This document shows positions 62,194 to 64,000 of a stretch of 64,000 nt of DNA, piece after piece (position 1 is the stretch's first letter; every line of letters begins with the position of its first letter). The stretch comes from JAUVPB01 sp965223695. GTDB lineage: Bacteria; Actinomycetota; Thermoleophilia; Gaiellales; Gaiellaceae. The stretch is from positions 62,001-126,000 of the forward strand of contig CBDCXJ010000051.1 of assembly GCA_965223695.1 (NCBI GenBank), read 5' to 3'. The notes beneath the pieces were generated by a model. That model ran no database searches and was not told the origin of the DNA. It worked only from the letters and a program-made list of their open reading frames with translations. Position numbers and translations under genes: made by a program.

Positions 62194-62993
62194 GCGACAA
62201 CGGTTCCGGCGATTCCTTCCTCGGGATCCGGGATCTTCGGGTCGAGCTCGCGTAGCGTCTCGACAAGCAGCGACGCGACGGCCACGTTGCGCACCCAGTT
62301 GCGGTCGGTCGGGACGACGTACCAGGGCGCCCACTCGGTCGACGTCTCCGTGATGGTCTCCTCGAAGGCCTCCATGTAGTCGTCCCAGAGCGCGCGGTCG
62401 TCGAGGTCGCCGGCGCGGAACTTCCAGCGCTTCTCGGGGTTGTCCACGCGCTCCTGCAGCCGCTCGCGCTGCTCCTCGTTCGAGAGGTGGAGGTAGACCT
62501 TGACGATCGTCGTGCCCTCGTCTGTCAGGCGGCGCTCGAACTTGTTGATGTGGTCCGGACGCTTGCTCCAGACCTTCTTGGGCGCGAGCTTGCGCACGCG
62601 CACGGTCACGACGTCCTCGTAGTGCGAGCGGTTGAAGATGCCGATACGCCCGCGCGCTGGGCAGACGTCGTGGATGCGCCAGAGGTAGTCGTGGGCGCGC
62701 TCCTTGCTCGTCGGTGCCTTGAACGAGACCACCTGGCATCCCTGCGGGTTGACGCCGGTGAAGACGCTCCGGATCGTCCCGTCCTTCCCCGATGCGTCGA
62801 GTCCCTGGAGCACGAGGAGCAAGCTGCGCTCGCCCTCGGCCCAGAGGCGGGTCTGCAGGATGGCAAGCTCGTCGATCAGCTCGTCGAGCAGCTCCTTCGC
62901 CTCGTCCTTCCCGTCGAGGCCAAGGCCATCGCGCGGGTCGCGTTTGGCGAGGTTGGCGCTCTTGCCGGGCTTGACGATCAGTCGATCGCGCAT
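62190..62993 (-). CDS. ppk2: Polyphosphate kinase 2
   Basis: The 267-residue protein has the PPK2 Walker A LLVLQGLDASGKDG, the lid-side SKERAHDYLWRIHD and RSHYEDVVTVRV with catalytic acidic residues. PPK2 makes NTPs or NDPs from polyphosphate. ATG 62993 is chosen; the frame is open much further only as a shadow. TCTAGT lies 9 bases upstream on the minus strand. Its stop overlaps that of the GST gene (CTAA). Confidence 0.93.
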   Translation of the reverse strand: MRDRLIVKPGKSANLAKRDPRDGLGLDGKDEAKELLDELIDELAILQTRLWAEGERSLLLVLQGLDASGKDGTIRSVFTGVNPQGCQVVSFKAPTSKERAHDYLWRIHDVCPARGRIGIFNRSHYEDVVTVRVRKLAPKKVWSKRPDHINKFERRLTDEGTTIVKVYLHLSNEEQRERLQERVDNPEKRWKFRAGDLDDRALWDDYMEAFEETITETSTEWAPWYVVPTDRNWVRNVAVASLLVETLRELDPKIPDPEEGIAGTVVA

Positions 62994-63002
62994 GGCGCGC
63001 AC

Positions 63003-63008
63003 ACTAGA
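63003..63008 (-). promoter_or_regulatory. -10 element of ppk2 (leaderless type)
   Basis: TCTAGT on the minus strand lies 9 bases upstream of ATG 62993. A GATCAAC half-site lies two bases further upstream (63011-63017). Confidence 0.45.
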
Positions 63009-63041
63009 GCGATCAACGCGCGACGCGCCATCGGAGGCCCG

Positions 63042-63053
63042 GATCAACCATCT
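63042..63053 (+). repeat. Second copy of GATCAACCATCT next to a -10 element
   Basis: GATCAACCATCT (63042-63053) repeats the right arm of the inverted repeat at 61521-61532 and is followed at the same distance by a TAGACT -10 element. It may be a shared operator half-site. Confidence 0.45.
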
Positions 63054-63058
63054 AGACT
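63053..63058 (+). promoter_or_regulatory. -10 element of the HerA-like ATPase gene (leaderless type)
   Basis: TAGACT lies 7 bases before GTG 63066, with no Shine-Dalgarno sequence. Confidence 0.5.
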
Positions 63059-63065
63059 CCCGCCC

Positions 63066-64000
63066 GTGACAGAGCCCGAACCCGGAAACCTCTGGCTCGG
63101 AAACCTCGTCGACGCGGCCAGCGGCGACTCGATCGAGGGGCAGCTCGAGGTCGAGGCCGCCGACCTGACGACGCATGGCGCCATCGTCGGCATGACCGGC
63201 TCCGGCAAGACCGGCCTCGGGATGATCTTGCTCGAGGAAGCGCTGCTCGCGGGCATCCCGACTCTGGTGCTCGACCCCAAGGGCGACATGGGGAACCTGC
63301 TGCTGAGCTTCCCCGAGCTCGCGCCCGCAGACTTCGAGCCGTGGGTCAGCGAGTCTGACGCGCGCAAGGACGACCTCTCGCTCGCCGAATACGCGGCCAA
63401 GACCGCCGAGACATGGCGCTCGGGCCTCGAGCGCAACGGCATCGGCCCGGAGCGGATCCAGCGGCTGCGCGAGAACTCGGACATGAAGATCTACACGCCG
63501 GGCTCGAGCGCCGGCATTCCCCTGAACATCGTCGGCTCGCTGAACGCGCCCGCGCTCTCCTGGGACACCGACGCTGAGACGCTCCGGGACGAGATCGAGG
63601 GAACCATGACGAGCCTGCTCGCGCTTGTCGGCATCGAGGCCGACCCGATCTCGAGTCGCGAGCACGTGCTGCTGGCGAACCTGATCGAGAACGCCTGGCG
63701 CCAGGGGCGCAACATGGACCTCGGCGTCCTGATCGCCGAGGTGCAGAGCCCACCGCTTCGCAAGCTCGGCGTCTTCGAGGTCGACTCCTTCTTCCCGCCG
63801 AAGGAGCGGACCGAGCTGGTGCTCCAGCTCAACGCGCTCGTTGCGTCGCCCGCGTTCGCCGCCTGGTCAGAGGGCGAACCGCTCGATCCCGGGAAGCTGC
63901 TCGCCGTCGAGGACGGCAAGCCGCGCGCGTCGATCGTCTATCTCGCGCACCTCTCCGAGGAGGAGCGCCAGTTCGTCGTCACGCTGCTGCTCTCGAAGGT
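63066..64000 (+). CDS. HerA-like/DUF87-type ATP-binding protein, 3' end outside window
   Basis: The frame is open to the window edge (311 codons seen). A HerA/DUF853-type ATPase core is recognisable: LWLGNLVDAASG at the start, Walker A GMTGSGKT at residues 42-49, then LVLDPKGDMGNLLL with a probable Walker-B-like acidic pair, and a later TSLLALVGIEADPISSREH segment. These proteins are hexameric motor ATPases, often of unknown role. GTG 63066 follows a -10 element by 7 bases. It is divergent from ppk2. Confidence 0.8.
   Translation, partial: MTEPEPGNLWLGNLVDAASGDSIEGQLEVEAADLTTHGAIVGMTGSGKTGLGMILLEEALLAGIPTLVLDPKGDMGNLLLSFPELAPADFEPWVSESDARKDDLSLAEYAAKTAETWRSGLERNGIGPERIQRLRENSDMKIYTPGSSAGIPLNIVGSLNAPALSWDTDAETLRDEIEGTMTSLLALVGIEADPISSREHVLLANLIENAWRQGRNMDLGVLIAEVQSPPLRKLGVFEVDSFFPPKERTELVLQLNALVASPAFAAWSEGEPLDPGKLLAVEDGKPRASIVYLAHLSEEERQFVVTLLLSK

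Overview
The window is about two-thirds G+C by eye, with dense genes, many GTG and some TTG starts, frequent TAG stops and SD-less first genes of operons. Together with the gene families this points to an actinobacterial chromosome, plausibly a soil lineage such as the Thermoleophilia; that placement is inference from style and content, because no rRNA or other marker gene is present.

Layout. (1) 1-7690, plus strand: branched-chain and threonine biosynthesis, with ilvB (3' end only), ilvN, ilvC, hom, thrC, thrB and ilvD. (2) 7721-10011: a secreted repeat protein whose 5' end looks damaged and a Pro/Ala-rich membrane protein, convergent around a perfect hairpin. (3) 10096-13808: proA-proB on the minus strand, divergent from a second threonine-synthase-like gene that sits behind a SAM-I (S-box) riboswitch. 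(4) 13850-61434: a long catabolic island interrupted by two tandem lipoprotein genes (42948-45335). It holds an ADP-forming acyl-CoA ligase; four acyl-CoA-dehydrogenase-fold proteins that resemble SfnB/DszC monooxygenases; two flavin reductases; three isochorismatase-fold amidohydrolases; three PuuE-like deacetylases; two amidases, one paired with an AtzG-like subunit; two cyclase-family hydrolases; a nitrilase; an acetamidase; two nucleophile-less alpha/beta-hydrolase relatives; a LeuC/LeuD-type hydratase; an isocitrate-lyase-family lyase; a CitE-type lyase; a class III CoA-transferase; a two-subunit TPP decarboxylase; and a branched-chain-type ABC importer. (5) 61546-64000: a GST, a PPK2 kinase and the start of a HerA-like ATPase.

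How the genes may work together (inference). The repeated set of flavin monooxygenase, flavin reductase, alpha/beta-hydrolase-fold protein and isochorismatase-fold amidohydrolase has the same functional classes as the Rut uracil pathway and the late nicotinate pathway, but with a monooxygenase of a different fold. Ring-opening hydrolases, amidases and a LeuCD-type hydratase plus lyase would then carry nitrogen-containing ring fragments to ammonia and central C3-C5 acids. The ABC importer, MFS protein and CoA-handling genes fit uptake and channelling. The substrate cannot be read from the sequence.

Sequence quality and regulation. Several genes are broken by one-base changes at short G/C runs (16.13, 16.24, 42.61, 43.28 and 43.33 kb), and one carries an early in-frame amber codon (42.96 kb). 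They may be consensus errors or real decay. At least eleven genes have a TANNNT-like -10 element only 6-9 bases before the start codon, the pattern of leaderless transcription, while many operon-internal genes have Shine-Dalgarno sequences. No tRNA, rRNA, CRISPR array, transposase or integrase was recognised.
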